Of a stretch of 48,611 nt of DNA, positions 32,815-41,284 are shown piece by piece. Position 1 is the first letter of the stretch. Every line of letters starts with the position of its first letter. The notes beneath the pieces are model-generated. The model was not told where the DNA came from and made no database searches. It saw nothing but the letters and a program-made list of their open reading frames with translations. The stretch is from positions 1 to 48,611 of the IMG/VR virus record IMGVR_UViG_3300045612_000176; one strand, given 5' to 3'. The stretch comes from a virus. Both the position numbers and the translations under genes were made by a program.

Positions 32815-33240
32815 TTAAGGCGTGTATAAATCCCATGATTTAGTGTCTTCATTCCATTCATACAGATTACCATCATTAGGATAGGGTATAGGAGGTTCCC
32901 ATAAACAAGAGAATTCATTTAGTATCCAAGATGGGTATGGTTTTGGAGGAATAAAAGCATCTCTTTGATTGTCGTAAGTATATCCGTACTGAGCATAATT
33001 TTTTCTAAACGCTTTTGATTGATTTTCGTTTGGTTTATTTGTTATCGGGTTATAATGTATGCCGCCTTTAGTGTTATAGGATGTTTTTACCCAATTTGTA
33101 TCGTTTCCTACAAGAGACTTAAGGTATTGAACTCCTAATTCTTCTATATCTAAATGAAGACCACTTTGTAAGTCAATATCAGAAACGACAACAATATTTA
33201 TAACTTTATTATTTTCATTTATTTGTGCGAAATGTGCCAT
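32815..33240 (-). CDS. Virion protein of the MAHFA family (second paralogue)
   Basis: A 141-residue paralogue of the 24706 gene: MAHFAQINENNKVINIVVVS, GVQYLKSLVGNDTNWVKTSY, KNYAQYGYTYDNQRDAFIPP and an end WEPPIPYPNDGNLYEW. It has an insert of about 20 residues (GGIHYNPITNKPNENQ) that the other copy lacks. The family is frequent in T4-like phages near fibres. Two copies, each beside a giant fibre gene, suggest one partner per fibre. Confidence 0.75.
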   Translation of the reverse strand: MAHFAQINENNKVINIVVVSDIDLQSGLHLDIEELGVQYLKSLVGNDTNWVKTSYNTKGGIHYNPITNKPNENQSKAFRKNYAQYGYTYDNQRDAFIPPKPYPSWILNEFSCLWEPPIPYPNDGNLYEWNEDTKSWDLYTP

Positions 33241-33251
33241 AAAATAATTTT

Positions 33252-36200
33252 TTAATAAACTACTAATGTTCCCGTCATAGTAAATGTGTGTTTTGTATAA
33301 CCGTTTGAAGTACTTATAGTACCTCCGGTTGCTTTAGGATTTCCCACGTATTTTATAACAACTATACCACTACCTCCGTTACCTCCTATAGCTCCTTGAC
33401 TACCTCCTCCTCCTCCTCCTCCTCCTGTATTACCAACTCCATTGCCTCCATTTACATAAGCATCTCCTCCCGCACCACCGCCAGAAGAACCTATTGCTCC
33501 CGGTCCAGAGTATATCGTGTTTCCATTGAGTTGATTAGCAGTGCTAGCTCCTCCTCCTCCTCCTCCTCCAGCTCTCGTATCCCCAGTGCAAACAGAGAAG
33601 AGCCCAGTGCATCCAACTCCGGGAAATGAAATATCGTATGGATAAAAATCTCCACTTGTGCTACCTCCGGGTCCACCTGTTGATTTTGTTAAGCTACCCG
33701 CTCCACCAGATCCGCCAATATACACTGATGCATTTCCTCCAACACTTCCTGAGGTGGCTATTATATTTCCGAAAGAAGAATTTCCACCTCCTGCTGCAAC
33801 TATAACTGTATAACTACCCGGATACAACAAATAATCTAAATTTATTACCTCTCCTCCTCCTCCTCCTCCTCCTCCAGAACCTATAGAGAAGTAACCAATT
33901 CCGACACCACCCCTACTTCCACCACCTATAATAGTAACTTGAGAATTAAGCCCCGGAAAAGATGGTACCGAGTGCCAAGATCCACTGATATAGGATTCCA
34001 CACTACTGTTTGTGGAATTTAGTCTAATCATACCAGCTGATGAGCTTACAGGTCTTTGATTAGTTGTTCCAGAAGGTAATTTTATTGCTGAATTAGAATT
34101 TACAGACAAAATAGAGCCATCAAAAGTTAAATTTGATTCAGCATTTATTTCTGTTGATGAAACTGATGTTATAACTCTATTATTAGATGGATTTGTATAA
34201 GTTTGAATTCCTGCATTTGAACCCGATGGGCCCATATCTCCTTTATTTCCTTTAGATCCCGTGAGAGCTAAATTATTTCTATATATAATGTTATTATTGC
34301 TATCTAAAAGTAAAACTTTATTTTCATTTGATCCTTGTCTTATTCCTGATATGTTAAAACTACCGGAGAAAGATCCTGTATAATTTCCTGTTATTTTTTG
34401 ATTTGGATTCTGAGAATCTACAAAAGATATCTTACCATTTGGGCCAGATGTTATTTTTGTTCTGCCTAAATATATCGAGGCACTTGTTAAGTACAAATCT
34501 CTCCATCTATTACTTGAGCTTCCTAAATCATATAAATTATTTTGTTTAGGAAGTACATGAGAAAATGAACTAGAATTAGTTACGCTTAAAGACCCGGTTA
34601 TAGAAGCTGCTCCAGAAAAAGGAAAAAGACCGTTGTTTCCTTTTTGTCCTTTTGTTCCCTTCTCTCCTTTGAAATTTCCTTTCTCTCCTTTTAATCCATT
34701 TAATCCATTTAATCCTCCGCTTCCGACGGAAATAGACCCGCTAAAAGAAGTTCCAAAATCAACTTGTAACGTATTTGAATCAATAACAAGTACGGTTTTT
34801 GGTTGAACAGCTATTTTATTTTTATTATAAGCAGAAAATATAGGATATAAATGTCCTGTATTGTGATTTATAGTTACTATAGACCCACTAATAGAAGTTG
34901 TATATAAAGTACCTTCACCTTTTAATCCTTTTTGTCCTTTTGTTCCTTTTTCTCCTTTAAATTCTCCTTTTTCTCCTTTTACTCCTTTTTGTCCTCCTGA
35001 CATTATACTGATAGAGCCGGAAAAAGTATCAACAAAAGAAACTTGGGATGTATTAGAATTTACAGAAACAAAAGAGTTGGGGAATATTGCGGAACCTGTA
35101 ATATCATAAACTACAAATACTGGGTACTTATTGTTTAATCCATGATTAAGAGTAACTAAAGAACCAGATAACGGACTCGTAAATAGAGAACCATTATCTC
35201 CTTTATTGCCTTTACTTCCCGAAGGTCCTTGGACTGAGCTAGCATTACCTTTACTTCCTTTATAACCAAGTTCACCTTTTTGTCCTTTTGGTCCCAAAGG
35301 TCCTGGGATAGAGCTAGCATTACCTTTACTACCAGAAGGGCCTATATCTCCCTTTATACCTTTAGGTCCTTGTACTGTACTAGCATTTCCCTTACTTCCA
35401 GAAGCTCCTATTTCTCCTTTTTGACCTTTTAGTCCTATCTCCCCTTTATATCCTAAATCTCCCTTATATCCTTTTTCACCGATAGAACCTTTTAATCCAG
35501 TTGAACCTACAGAACCTTTCTGTCCTATATCTCCTTTTTGTCCTTTATTTCCTGTAGCTCCTTTTTGTCCAATATTTCCTTTGGGTCCTATATTTCCTTT
35601 ACTTCCTTTATTATCTCCTTTCTCTCCTTTTTGCCCTTTGAAATTTCCTTTGTCTCCTTTTAATCCTTTATCCCCGGAAGATATGGTTAGAGAGCCGGTA
35701 AAAGGAACTCCGAAATCTATTTCTACAGTGTTATTATTTATTATAGAAAAAGACTTTGGTATTGTTTCATTACCTAAATTGTCATATATATTGTAAACGG
35801 GGTAAGCAAGGTCTAAATTATGATTTACACTAACTACAACTCCCTGTAAAGAAGATGTATAAATATACGCTACCGCCTCTCCTTTCTGCCCTTTTTCTCC
35901 TGAAACATTTGTCAATCCACTACCATCTCCCTTAAAAGATCCGGAGAAAACAAAAGCACTTCCTGATATAACATCTCTCAAAGGTCTAGCTACAGATTTA
36001 TTTCCTACTCCGTAAAAAATTTGACCGTTTAATAAATTAGGAGTTGCATTTGCTCTACCCGCACCAAGAACAACACCTCCGCCATTTGTAGGGTGTACTT
36101 TAGTTACAATACCTAAATTTTGTACTAGATTTGAACCAGTAGGTGCAACATTAGTGTATCCCCCTCTAGCTCCAACATATATAACTTCTCCATTTTTAAA

Positions 36201-36815
36201 GGCAGATGTATTTACTCCTGTTATTAATCCAGATATTATACCTAGACCTTCAGCTCCTGCTGCTAATGTTTGAGCTAATATAAAAGTTGCAGGCATTGTA
36301 GAAGCTACGGAAGCACTAGCAGCAATAACTCCAACAACATTACCAGATGTTCCGGAACCCGTTGCATGTACAGGCGTTCCTTTATACAAGGTATATCCAG
36401 ATACGTTTTTTACATTCTCTACAATAGTATCAATATTACCAAATGACAAATTACCAGCTCCATCTGTCTCTATAATTTGACCAGCAATACCATCTATCTT
36501 CGGATATTTAAGTCCACTCGCAGTTAATTCAGATAATACATTTAATTTAGAAACTCTTAATCTAGAACCTGTTATATAAACTACATCGGAAAAGTCAACA
36601 TAAGAACCAGAAACGGTCAAAGATCCTGTTATTACTGCTGCTCCGGAAAAAGGAAAGCCAGCTCCTGTGCCACCACCACCTCCTCCATTTAGAGCGTAAG
36701 ATGCAGTTAGAGCATAAGAGGAGGATCTTATGTTATATAACCTAGACCCGTCTCCATCGAAAGACCCGGAGTAATATCCTGATCCAGAAATAATCGTAGG
36801 CCTGTAAATTAGCAT
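33252..36815 (-). CDS. Collagen-like tail fibre with glycine-rich tip
   Basis: The 1187-residue fibre begins YRPTIISGSGYYSGSFDGDG and has a shared GFPFSGAAVITGSL module, then a parallel beta domain. A long collagen-like stalk of GxxGxKG triplets (for example GQKGEKGDNKGSKGNIGPKG) is broken by three NHN-type beta domains (VSVNHNLDLAYPVYNIYD). A QRPVSSSAGMIRLN module precedes a tip of poly-Gly loops ending GGSGIVVIKYVGNPKA, as in the 19940 gene. The stalk should form a trimeric helix. A late-promoter-like word lies 8 bp upstream. Confidence 0.85.
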   Translation of the reverse strand: MLIYRPTIISGSGYYSGSFDGDGSRLYNIRSSSYALTASYALNGGGGGGTGAGFPFSGAAVITGSLTVSGSYVDFSDVVYITGSRLRVSKLNVLSELTASGLKYPKIDGIAGQIIETDGAGNLSFGNIDTIVENVKNVSGYTLYKGTPVHATGSGTSGNVVGVIAASASVASTMPATFILAQTLAAGAEGLGIISGLITGVNTSAFKNGEVIYVGARGGYTNVAPTGSNLVQNLGIVTKVHPTNGGGVVLGAGRANATPNLLNGQIFYGVGNKSVARPLRDVISGSAFVFSGSFKGDGSGLTNVSGEKGQKGEAVAYIYTSSLQGVVVSVNHNLDLAYPVYNIYDNLGNETIPKSFSIINNNTVEIDFGVPFTGSLTISSGDKGLKGDKGNFKGQKGEKGDNKGSKGNIGPKGNIGQKGATGNKGQKGDIGQKGSVGSTGLKGSIGEKGYKGDLGYKGEIGLKGQKGEIGASGSKGNASTVQGPKGIKGDIGPSGSKGNASSIPGPLGPKGQKGELGYKGSKGNASSVQGPSGSKGNKGDNGSLFTSPLSGSLVTLNHGLNNKYPVFVVYDITGSAIFPNSFVSVNSNTSQVSFVDTFSGSISIMSGGQKGVKGEKGEFKGEKGTKGQKGLKGEGTLYTTSISGSIVTINHNTGHLYPIFSAYNKNKIAVQPKTVLVIDSNTLQVDFGTSFSGSISVGSGGLNGLNGLKGEKGNFKGEKGTKGQKGNNGLFPFSGAASITGSLSVTNSSSFSHVLPKQNNLYDLGSSSNRWRDLYLTSASIYLGRTKITSGPNGKISFVDSQNPNQKITGNYTGSFSGSFNISGIRQGSNENKVLLLDSNNNIIYRNNLALTGSKGNKGDMGPSGSNAGIQTYTNPSNNRVITSVSSTEINAESNLTFDGSILSVNSNSAIKLPSGTTNQRPVSSSAGMIRLNSTNSSVESYISGSWHSVPSFPGLNSQVTIIGGGSRGGVGIGYFSIGSGGGGGGGGEVINLDYLLYPGSYTVIVAAGGGNSSFGNIIATSGSVGGNASVYIGGSGGAGSLTKSTGGPGGSTSGDFYPYDISFPGVGCTGLFSVCTGDTRAGGGGGGGASTANQLNGNTIYSGPGAIGSSGGGAGGDAYVNGGNGVGNTGGGGGGGGSQGAIGGNGGSGIVVIKYVGNPKATGGTISTSNGYTKHTFTMTGTLVVY

Positions 36816-36823
36816 GATTAACC

Positions 36824-36836
36824 TTTATTATAAATA
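36824..36836 (-). promoter_or_regulatory. Putative late-promoter word TATTTATAATAAA
   Basis: Exact copy of the word at 17032 and 38330, on the minus strand, 8 bp before the ATG of the collagen-like fibre gene. It would serve the whole fibre operon. Confidence 0.4.
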
Positions 36837-36854
36837 TTGCATTTTGTATTAATT

Positions 36855-36884
36855 AAAAAGCCCCGCCAATTTTTTTAGCGGGGC
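36855..36884 (-). terminator. Strong terminator after the 36906 gene
   Basis: Perfect stem GCCCCGC (36860-36866) and GCGGGGC (36878-36884); read on the minus strand it ends in five T residues (36855-36859). It separates the small 36906 gene from the fibre operon. Confidence 0.8.
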
Positions 36885-36905
36885 GAAAAATCGAATAGTT
36901 TACAA

Positions 36906-37286
36906 TTACACTAGGTCTTGAACTTTTTGCTTGATTGCGAAGAATTTTGCCTGATTCCAAGCAAATACTTCATACAATTCTACGATAATTCCGAAGCCCT
37001 TAGTTACCGTGTCAACTACCTTGTCTTGAGCTACGCCGGTGCGCTTTGCGATTTCTGCGTGTGCTTTTTTAGCTTCTTCAACACTCAAGTTTTTAAGTTG
37101 GTTGATTGCCATAGGAGCATCAGAAATAATCTCTTGAACTTTAAAGAATTCAGGTGTCAACGCAATAAGATCAGGAATTAATTGGAATCCGTCAGCAAAT
37201 ACGTTTTTTACATTTTTACCTAGTTCAATTACGTCGCAGATAGTATCTACCACTTCGTCGTAACCTAAATCATCAAAATTTGCCAT
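36906..37286 (-). CDS. Small, probably abundant helical protein
   Basis: A 126-residue, all-helical, acidic protein (VVDTICDVIELGKNVKNVFA, SVEEAKKAHAEIAKRTGVAQ). Codons end in C or G more often than in the neighbours and the gene has its own strong terminator, both signs of high expression. It could be a small virion or scaffold protein. No known family. It starts at ATG 37286 with an A-rich upstream stretch and no Shine-Dalgarno site. Confidence 0.6.
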   Translation of the reverse strand: MANFDDLGYDEVVDTICDVIELGKNVKNVFADGFQLIPDLIALTPEFFKVQEIISDAPMAINQLKNLSVEEAKKAHAEIAKRTGVAQDKVVDTVTKGFGIIVELYEVFAWNQAKFFAIKQKVQDLV

Positions 37287-37359
37287 TTTATTTATTTTAA
37301 AGAGTTAACTAATAATATATATCATCAAATCTTCAAAATATGTGCCATTTTATGTTAAA

Positions 37360-37941
37360 TTAATTGTAACAAATATCATTTTCTAATTTCCCAAGAATCT
37401 TATATACTTTCTTAAACTTATAACCAGTTACTATGTCTAATGTTTTTATCTTATCTATTTCTTGATCAGGTATTTTAGTATATATGTAACCATCTAAAAA
37501 ACAATAATTGTAGATATAAGTATGTATATCCTCCTCAGTATTAGAAAACACCAATAAGATATCATCATTTATAATAACTTCTACTTCTAAGCTATCATCC
37601 GAATTAAATAAATGTTCTTCATCTCCTAATTCATCTAACATGCTATCCATTTCTTCATCGGAATAAGAAAAAGCATCGAAGTTTTCATCCTCGGGACTTA
37701 TAAAATTTTCATTATTGTCTAAAAATGAAAAAAAGTCATTCATTTCTCTTGAATCATGCAACATATTACCAAAAATGTCAGAATTGGTAGAATCATTAGA
37801 AAATAGCATGTTAAATGTTTCCTTATTTAAATCAAAATTGTCATCGGGATTCTTTAGCAAGATGTTATTATACAAAAACATCACCCTATCATGTTCTGAC
37901 ATAAAAGACAATGTGTCATTCAATCTTTTCTTTAAATTCAT
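37360..37941 (-). CDS. Hypothetical very acidic protein
   Basis: The 193-residue protein is strongly acidic (SDEEMDSMLDELGDEEHLFN) with an Asn/Asp/Phe-rich N-terminal half and a beta-rich C-terminal third (VIINDDILLVFSN, then YKFKKVYKILGKLE). It overlaps the preceding gene by 26 bp, so the two are co-translated. DNA mimicry or a chaperone for a basic virion protein would fit the charge, but this is speculation. Confidence 0.55.
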   Translation of the reverse strand: MNLKKRLNDTLSFMSEHDRVMFLYNNILLKNPDDNFDLNKETFNMLFSNDSTNSDIFGNMLHDSREMNDFFSFLDNNENFISPEDENFDAFSYSDEEMDSMLDELGDEEHLFNSDDSLEVEVIINDDILLVFSNTEEDIHTYIYNYCFLDGYIYTKIPDQEIDKIKTLDIVTGYKFKKVYKILGKLENDICYN

Positions 37942-38275
37942 CCTGTAGCATTTGTTTTAATTTATCTAACAAATCTTCTACATCATTGGTTTCATCAACA
38001 TCTAAATCTATAATGTAAGGAACTAAAGCATTTCCTTTATTATCGAAAACATCTTTATTTGCATAGATGTAGAATTGACATTTTATTGTGGGGCATAATG
38101 TAATTTCTGCTTTCATCTCCCCATCATCTCCTCCAATGGGAATTAATGTTTCTTTTTCTTTAAAATGTACAGTTAATGCTTTGATTTTAAAGAATGCTTC
38201 CGGAAATATTTTTTTTAAGTAAACCATATGTCCGGTATGTTCAAAATCTGATATTGCTTTTATCATTGTTGTCAT
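37916..38275 (-). CDS. Hypothetical protein
   Basis: A 119-residue alpha/beta protein, with PEAFFKIKALTVHFKEKETL and VPYIIDLDVDETNDVEDLLD, a C-terminal helix and no known motif. First gene of the pair ending at 37360; TGA stop within the next gene. A late-promoter-like word is 54 bp upstream at 38330. Function unknown. Confidence 0.55.
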   Translation of the reverse strand: MTTMIKAISDFEHTGHMVYLKKIFPEAFFKIKALTVHFKEKETLIPIGGDDGEMKAEITLCPTIKCQFYIYANKDVFDNKGNALVPYIIDLDVDETNDVEDLLDKLKQMLQDEFKEKIE

Positions 38276-38325
38276 AATGTATAATGTGTTTTAATTTATA
38301 ATCAATTATCAATAAATGTTTGTTA

Positions 38326-38646
38326 CATGTTTATTATAAATAGATTTTACATGTATTTTTCATGTTTTTTTAAATTTTTTATTTTTTGCTGGGATGTCTT
38401 ATCAAGTTTTCCCTGCCAAAAATCTATACATGTTAATAAAATGTTAAAATTATATGCTTTCATTCAAATATTCAACCTTTGTCAAAAAAAATATGTTGAC
38501 ATACATTCATGTATAAATGTATATTCATGTTAATGCTCATTAATATCTTTAAAACAAAATGTTAAAACAATAAACATGTAATTTTAACATAATTATATAC
38601 ATAATTGTTTTCTTTATATTACATAGCATTCATGTAAAAAACATGT
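38326..38646. repeat. Cluster of nine CATGT words, five as ACATGT palindromes
   Basis: CATGT at 38326, 38350, 38361, 38429, 38508, 38526, 38575, 38631 and 38642; those at 38326, 38350, 38429, 38575 and 38642 are part of ACATGT. Under one is expected by base composition. Confidence 0.65.
38330..38342 (-). promoter_or_regulatory. Putative late-promoter word TATTTATAATAAA
   Basis: Exact copy on the minus strand, 54 bp before the ATG at 38275; it touches one of the ACATGT palindromes. Confidence 0.4.
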
Positions 38647-38665
38647 AAAAAAAATATGCAAAAAG

Positions 38666-38695
38666 TTGATTATATAAAAAAATTGACTACCTTTG
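38666..38695 (+). promoter_or_regulatory. Bacteroidota-type promoter
   Basis: TTG at 38666-38668, 19 bp spacer, TACCTTTG at 38688-38695, 13 bp before ATG 38709. Confidence 0.75.
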
Positions 38696-38708
38696 TAAAA
38701 AAAATAAC

Positions 38709-40220
38709 ATGACCAAAGACATTAAAACACAAAAGAGAATATCATATCTTCTTTTAACCTGCGCTATTTTTCTTGCATCTGTCGTAGGTTTTTTTTCAGT
38801 TAAAGGACTAGCGCAAGTTTTCGCCGGAGCAGGAATAGCTATTGTTCTTTTAGGAGCCGGTATAGAAGTATCAAAACTTGTAATCGCATCATTCCTTCAT
38901 AGATATTGGGATAAATTGACATTCGGATATAAAGTAGGAGGATTAATTTTTTTGATTCTTGTCATCTTTGTAACATCTTCTGGAGTTTATGGTATCCTAT
39001 CTCAAGCATATACTGAAAATAAGAATAAATTAATGGCTTCTAAATCAGAAGTCGCATTGGTTGAAGAGAAAAAGAAATTCTTCGAGGATAAGAAAAATGA
39101 CTTACAAAATGAATACAAGCAAATAATTTCAGACATTGCTCAAACAAGATTACAAAGAAATACGACATCTTCCGGGATGATGAATGATTCTAAAGATGTT
39201 TATACAGATAGTAGAGGAAGAACATCAACAAGATCAAATGCATCTACCAGAAAAGATTATTTAAAGCAAGTTGAGGGTCTTAATTCTGACATTGGAAAAA
39301 TGGAAAATAGGAGAGATGGAGTATATGTGGACATTACAAATATCTCCGATTCTATCTTTTATTATGAGACAAAGATTATTGAAATAAAGTCAAGTAATGA
39401 TGTAGCTGTAGAATTAGGTCCTCTCATTTACCTTTCTGAAGTAACTAATACAAGTTTAGATAAAGTACTATTTTGGTTTTTATTAGTTATCGTATTTTTA
39501 GCAGACCCATTAGCTATCGCTCTTTTGACTGCTTATCACTATACTCAAAAAGTAATATTAGAAGATAATGAGAAAGATAATAATACTATTGAAGAAAATC
39601 CTACCCCAGAAAAACAAAAAAAGAGAAGCCCTTTAGCGGAATTTTATTCAGATGATTTGACACCAGAAGATGCAGAGTATATTAAACACTTTGATGAAAA
39701 AGTAAAATTTACTAGTTCTTTTGTAGAAAATAATAGTTATTTTGGAGAGCCTATAATTGGTTCAATAGTACCTACAAATCCACATAATTTACAAGGTCCT
39801 TTTTCATGGTCTAAATTTGTAGACTTACCAAAACCAAAAAGAAGAGGTAGACCTACAGGAAGTAAGAATAAGGTAAAAAATAATAGTATAGAATCTACAA
39901 ATGAACTTATTGATATTCCTGTTATGGCAGGATCTCTACAAATAGATAATGAAGTTTATGAAGATACTAACTCATTTGATATTTACGAACCTAAAATAAA
40001 AACGGAAGTAATTAGTAGTTTTAATAGCTCAAGTATAAATGAAGAGGAATTAGAAATGGTTGAAGATATTACTTTTGAACCTATAGATGAGGATTATGAT
40101 ATTTCTTCAGGTGAGCAAGAAGAAGAAATTATACTCCCTCCTCCTACAAATCAAGCAAAAAGTAGAAATTATAGAGAACCAAAATCAAATGTAAAAAAAA
40201 ACTCTCTGAATCGGAGTTAA
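38709..40220 (+). CDS. Four-helix membrane protein with AT-hook-like tail; likely -1 frameshift end
   Basis: The 503-residue protein has three N-terminal membrane helices (about 12-30, 34-56, 75-97), a coiled-coil region (100-225) and a fourth helix (about 250-275, FWFLLVIVFLADPLAIALLT). The last 220 residues are acidic with a basic KPKRRGRPTGSKNKVK (about 375-391) AT-hook-like motif. It recalls large membrane proteins common in T4-like phages. The 0 frame ends NSLNRS just after nine A residues; a -1 shift there gives 25 more codons (LSESELRNMSPAQIKEWHKI...) to TAA at 40277. It probably lies in the inner membrane. Confidence 0.65.
   Translation: MTKDIKTQKRISYLLLTCAIFLASVVGFFSVKGLAQVFAGAGIAIVLLGAGIEVSKLVIASFLHRYWDKLTFGYKVGGLIFLILVIFVTSSGVYGILSQAYTENKNKLMASKSEVALVEEKKKFFEDKKNDLQNEYKQIISDIAQTRLQRNTTSSGMMNDSKDVYTDSRGRTSTRSNASTRKDYLKQVEGLNSDIGKMENRRDGVYVDITNISDSIFYYETKIIEIKSSNDVAVELGPLIYLSEVTNTSLDKVLFWFLLVIVFLADPLAIALLTAYHYTQKVILEDNEKDNNTIEENPTPEKQKKRSPLAEFYSDDLTPEDAEYIKHFDEKVKFTSSFVENNSYFGEPIIGSIVPTNPHNLQGPFSWSKFVDLPKPKRRGRPTGSKNKVKNNSIESTNELIDIPVMAGSLQIDNEVYEDTNSFDIYEPKIKTEVISSFNSSSINEEELEMVEDITFEPIDEDYDISSGEQEEEIILPPPTNQAKSRNYREPKSNVKKNSLNRS
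40193..40202 (+). other. Slippery sequence A AAA AAC
   Basis: Nine A residues followed by C give the classic X XXY YYZ heptamer in the correct phase (AAA AAA AAC). It lies 18 bp before the 0-frame stop. A -1 shift enters an open 25-codon frame. Either programmed frameshifting, transcriptional slippage, or an indel in the A run. Confidence 0.5.
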
Positions 40221-40302
40221 GAAATATGTCCCCGGCTCAAATAAAAGAATGGCACAAAATAAACAAAAATAATAAATAAATTGTTACACCAAAAAAGTTT
40301 TT

Positions 40303-40902
40303 ATGAAATCACAAGAGTTGTTTAAAGAATTTACGGATTTATTAGAATTGCGAGTAGTAGGCGAAAGAAAAGAAAAGTTCTTGAAGTTATTAACCGACTA
40401 TGAAACTACATTAAAAAGTTCGCCTGCTTCTATGTTTTTGGACAACAATTACTGCTACGAAGGAGGTTTACTACATTTTGCAATTAACACTTATAATTTT
40501 GGGTTAGGTCTATGCAAATTGTATAAGTCTACAGAAATTGCTTTAGATTTTAATTTAGAGGAGTTTACAGTTGCTGCTTTATTTAATTCTATTGGTTTAT
40601 GTGGAGTTGACGAGGATCCATTCTTTGTAGAAGAAACTTCGGATTGGCATAGAAAAAATCTAAACAGAGGATATAAATTTAATGACGGAGCTAAATTTCT
40701 AGTAGCCTCCGATAAATCTTTATATCTTTTACAGAAATATGTGACTTTATCTTACAATGAATACGTATCAATAAAAATTCAGGCGGGGCTATACGATGAC
40801 ACTGCATCCAAATATTTACAAATCCCAGAAACTAAAAAAGTAACATTGGGATCAATCATTATGGCTTCCACAGACGCAGCAAGACAAATGATTTCTCCAT
40901 AA
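40303..40902 (+). CDS. HD-domain-like protein with lost catalytic residues
   Basis: A 199-residue protein built like phage HD phosphohydrolases: EGGLLHFAINTYNFGLGLCK (normally GGLLxHSLxV), then TVAALFNSIGLCGVDE in place of the metal-binding AALFHDLGKVG, the WHRKNLNRGYKFND block, SLYLLQKYVTLSYNEYVSIK and QAGLYDD where the family has HxG. The final Asp of STDAA is kept. Since His-Asp became Asn-Ser and a later His became Gln, it is most likely inactive and kept as a binding or structural protein. It follows the frameshifted membrane gene by about 25 bp. Confidence 0.65.
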   Translation: MKSQELFKEFTDLLELRVVGERKEKFLKLLTDYETTLKSSPASMFLDNNYCYEGGLLHFAINTYNFGLGLCKLYKSTEIALDFNLEEFTVAALFNSIGLCGVDEDPFFVEETSDWHRKNLNRGYKFNDGAKFLVASDKSLYLLQKYVTLSYNEYVSIKIQAGLYDDTASKYLQIPETKKVTLGSIIMASTDAARQMISP

Positions 40903-40913
40903 AAAATAAATAC

Positions 40914-41216
40914 ATGTTAATAGCATCAATAATATTAAACGTAATACTTTTATATATAGCCATAATAAATTTCTCTAAAAATGAAAAATTACTAAAAGAA
41001 ACAGAAAAGTACTTAAATGATTTAGAGAAAGAAAATGATAATTATTTTAATGTAATATTATCAATAAGAGCAAGAGTAAGAGATTCACTAGCAACAATGA
41101 GAACCTTAGATAGGATTGGAGCTTTTGAATCAGATGACGAAGTAGGGGTAGTTTTTAAAGAGTTAAGTAAGACAATAGAAGATTTAGATTTACTTTTCAC
41201 TTCGGAAAAAAAATAA
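40914..41216 (+). CDS. Small membrane-anchored coiled-coil protein
   Basis: A 100-residue protein with a hydrophobic N-terminal helix (1-22) and a charged, coiled-coil C-terminal part (KNEKLLKETEKYLNDLEKEN, and a second helix to the end). It probably sits in the inner membrane with a cytoplasmic tail. It closes the 38709-41216 unit and is followed within 10 bp by a terminator. Unknown function. Confidence 0.55.
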   Translation: MLIASIILNVILLYIAIINFSKNEKLLKETEKYLNDLEKENDNYFNVILSIRARVRDSLATMRTLDRIGAFESDDEVGVVFKELSKTIEDLDLLFTSEKK

Positions 41217-41224
41217 TCAACATG

Positions 41225-41252
41225 AAAAGTCACCTTTTAGGGTGACTTTTTT
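41225..41252 (+). terminator. Strong rho-independent terminator
   Basis: Perfect stem AAAAGTCACC (41225-41234) and GGTGACTTTT (41241-41250), six-base loop, T tract to 41252. It separates the membrane-protein unit from the sigma factor and baseplate genes. Confidence 0.85.
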
Positions 41253-41284
41253 ATTTAATATAAAATTATAAAATTAAAGAAAAA

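Larger units (their letters stand above)
38276..38708. other. Divergent intergenic region, ACATGT-rich
   Basis: About 430 bp between divergent genes with no credible reading frame. It holds a late-promoter-like word for the minus-strand genes (38330), a Bacteroidota-type promoter for the plus-strand gene (38666), many A/T tracts, and a cluster of CATGT words. The arrangement suits a control region or replication origin. Confidence 0.6.

Noticed and set aside
33396-33629. Serine-rich plus-strand frame
   Set aside because: Shadow of the glycine-rich tip of the 33252 fibre gene.
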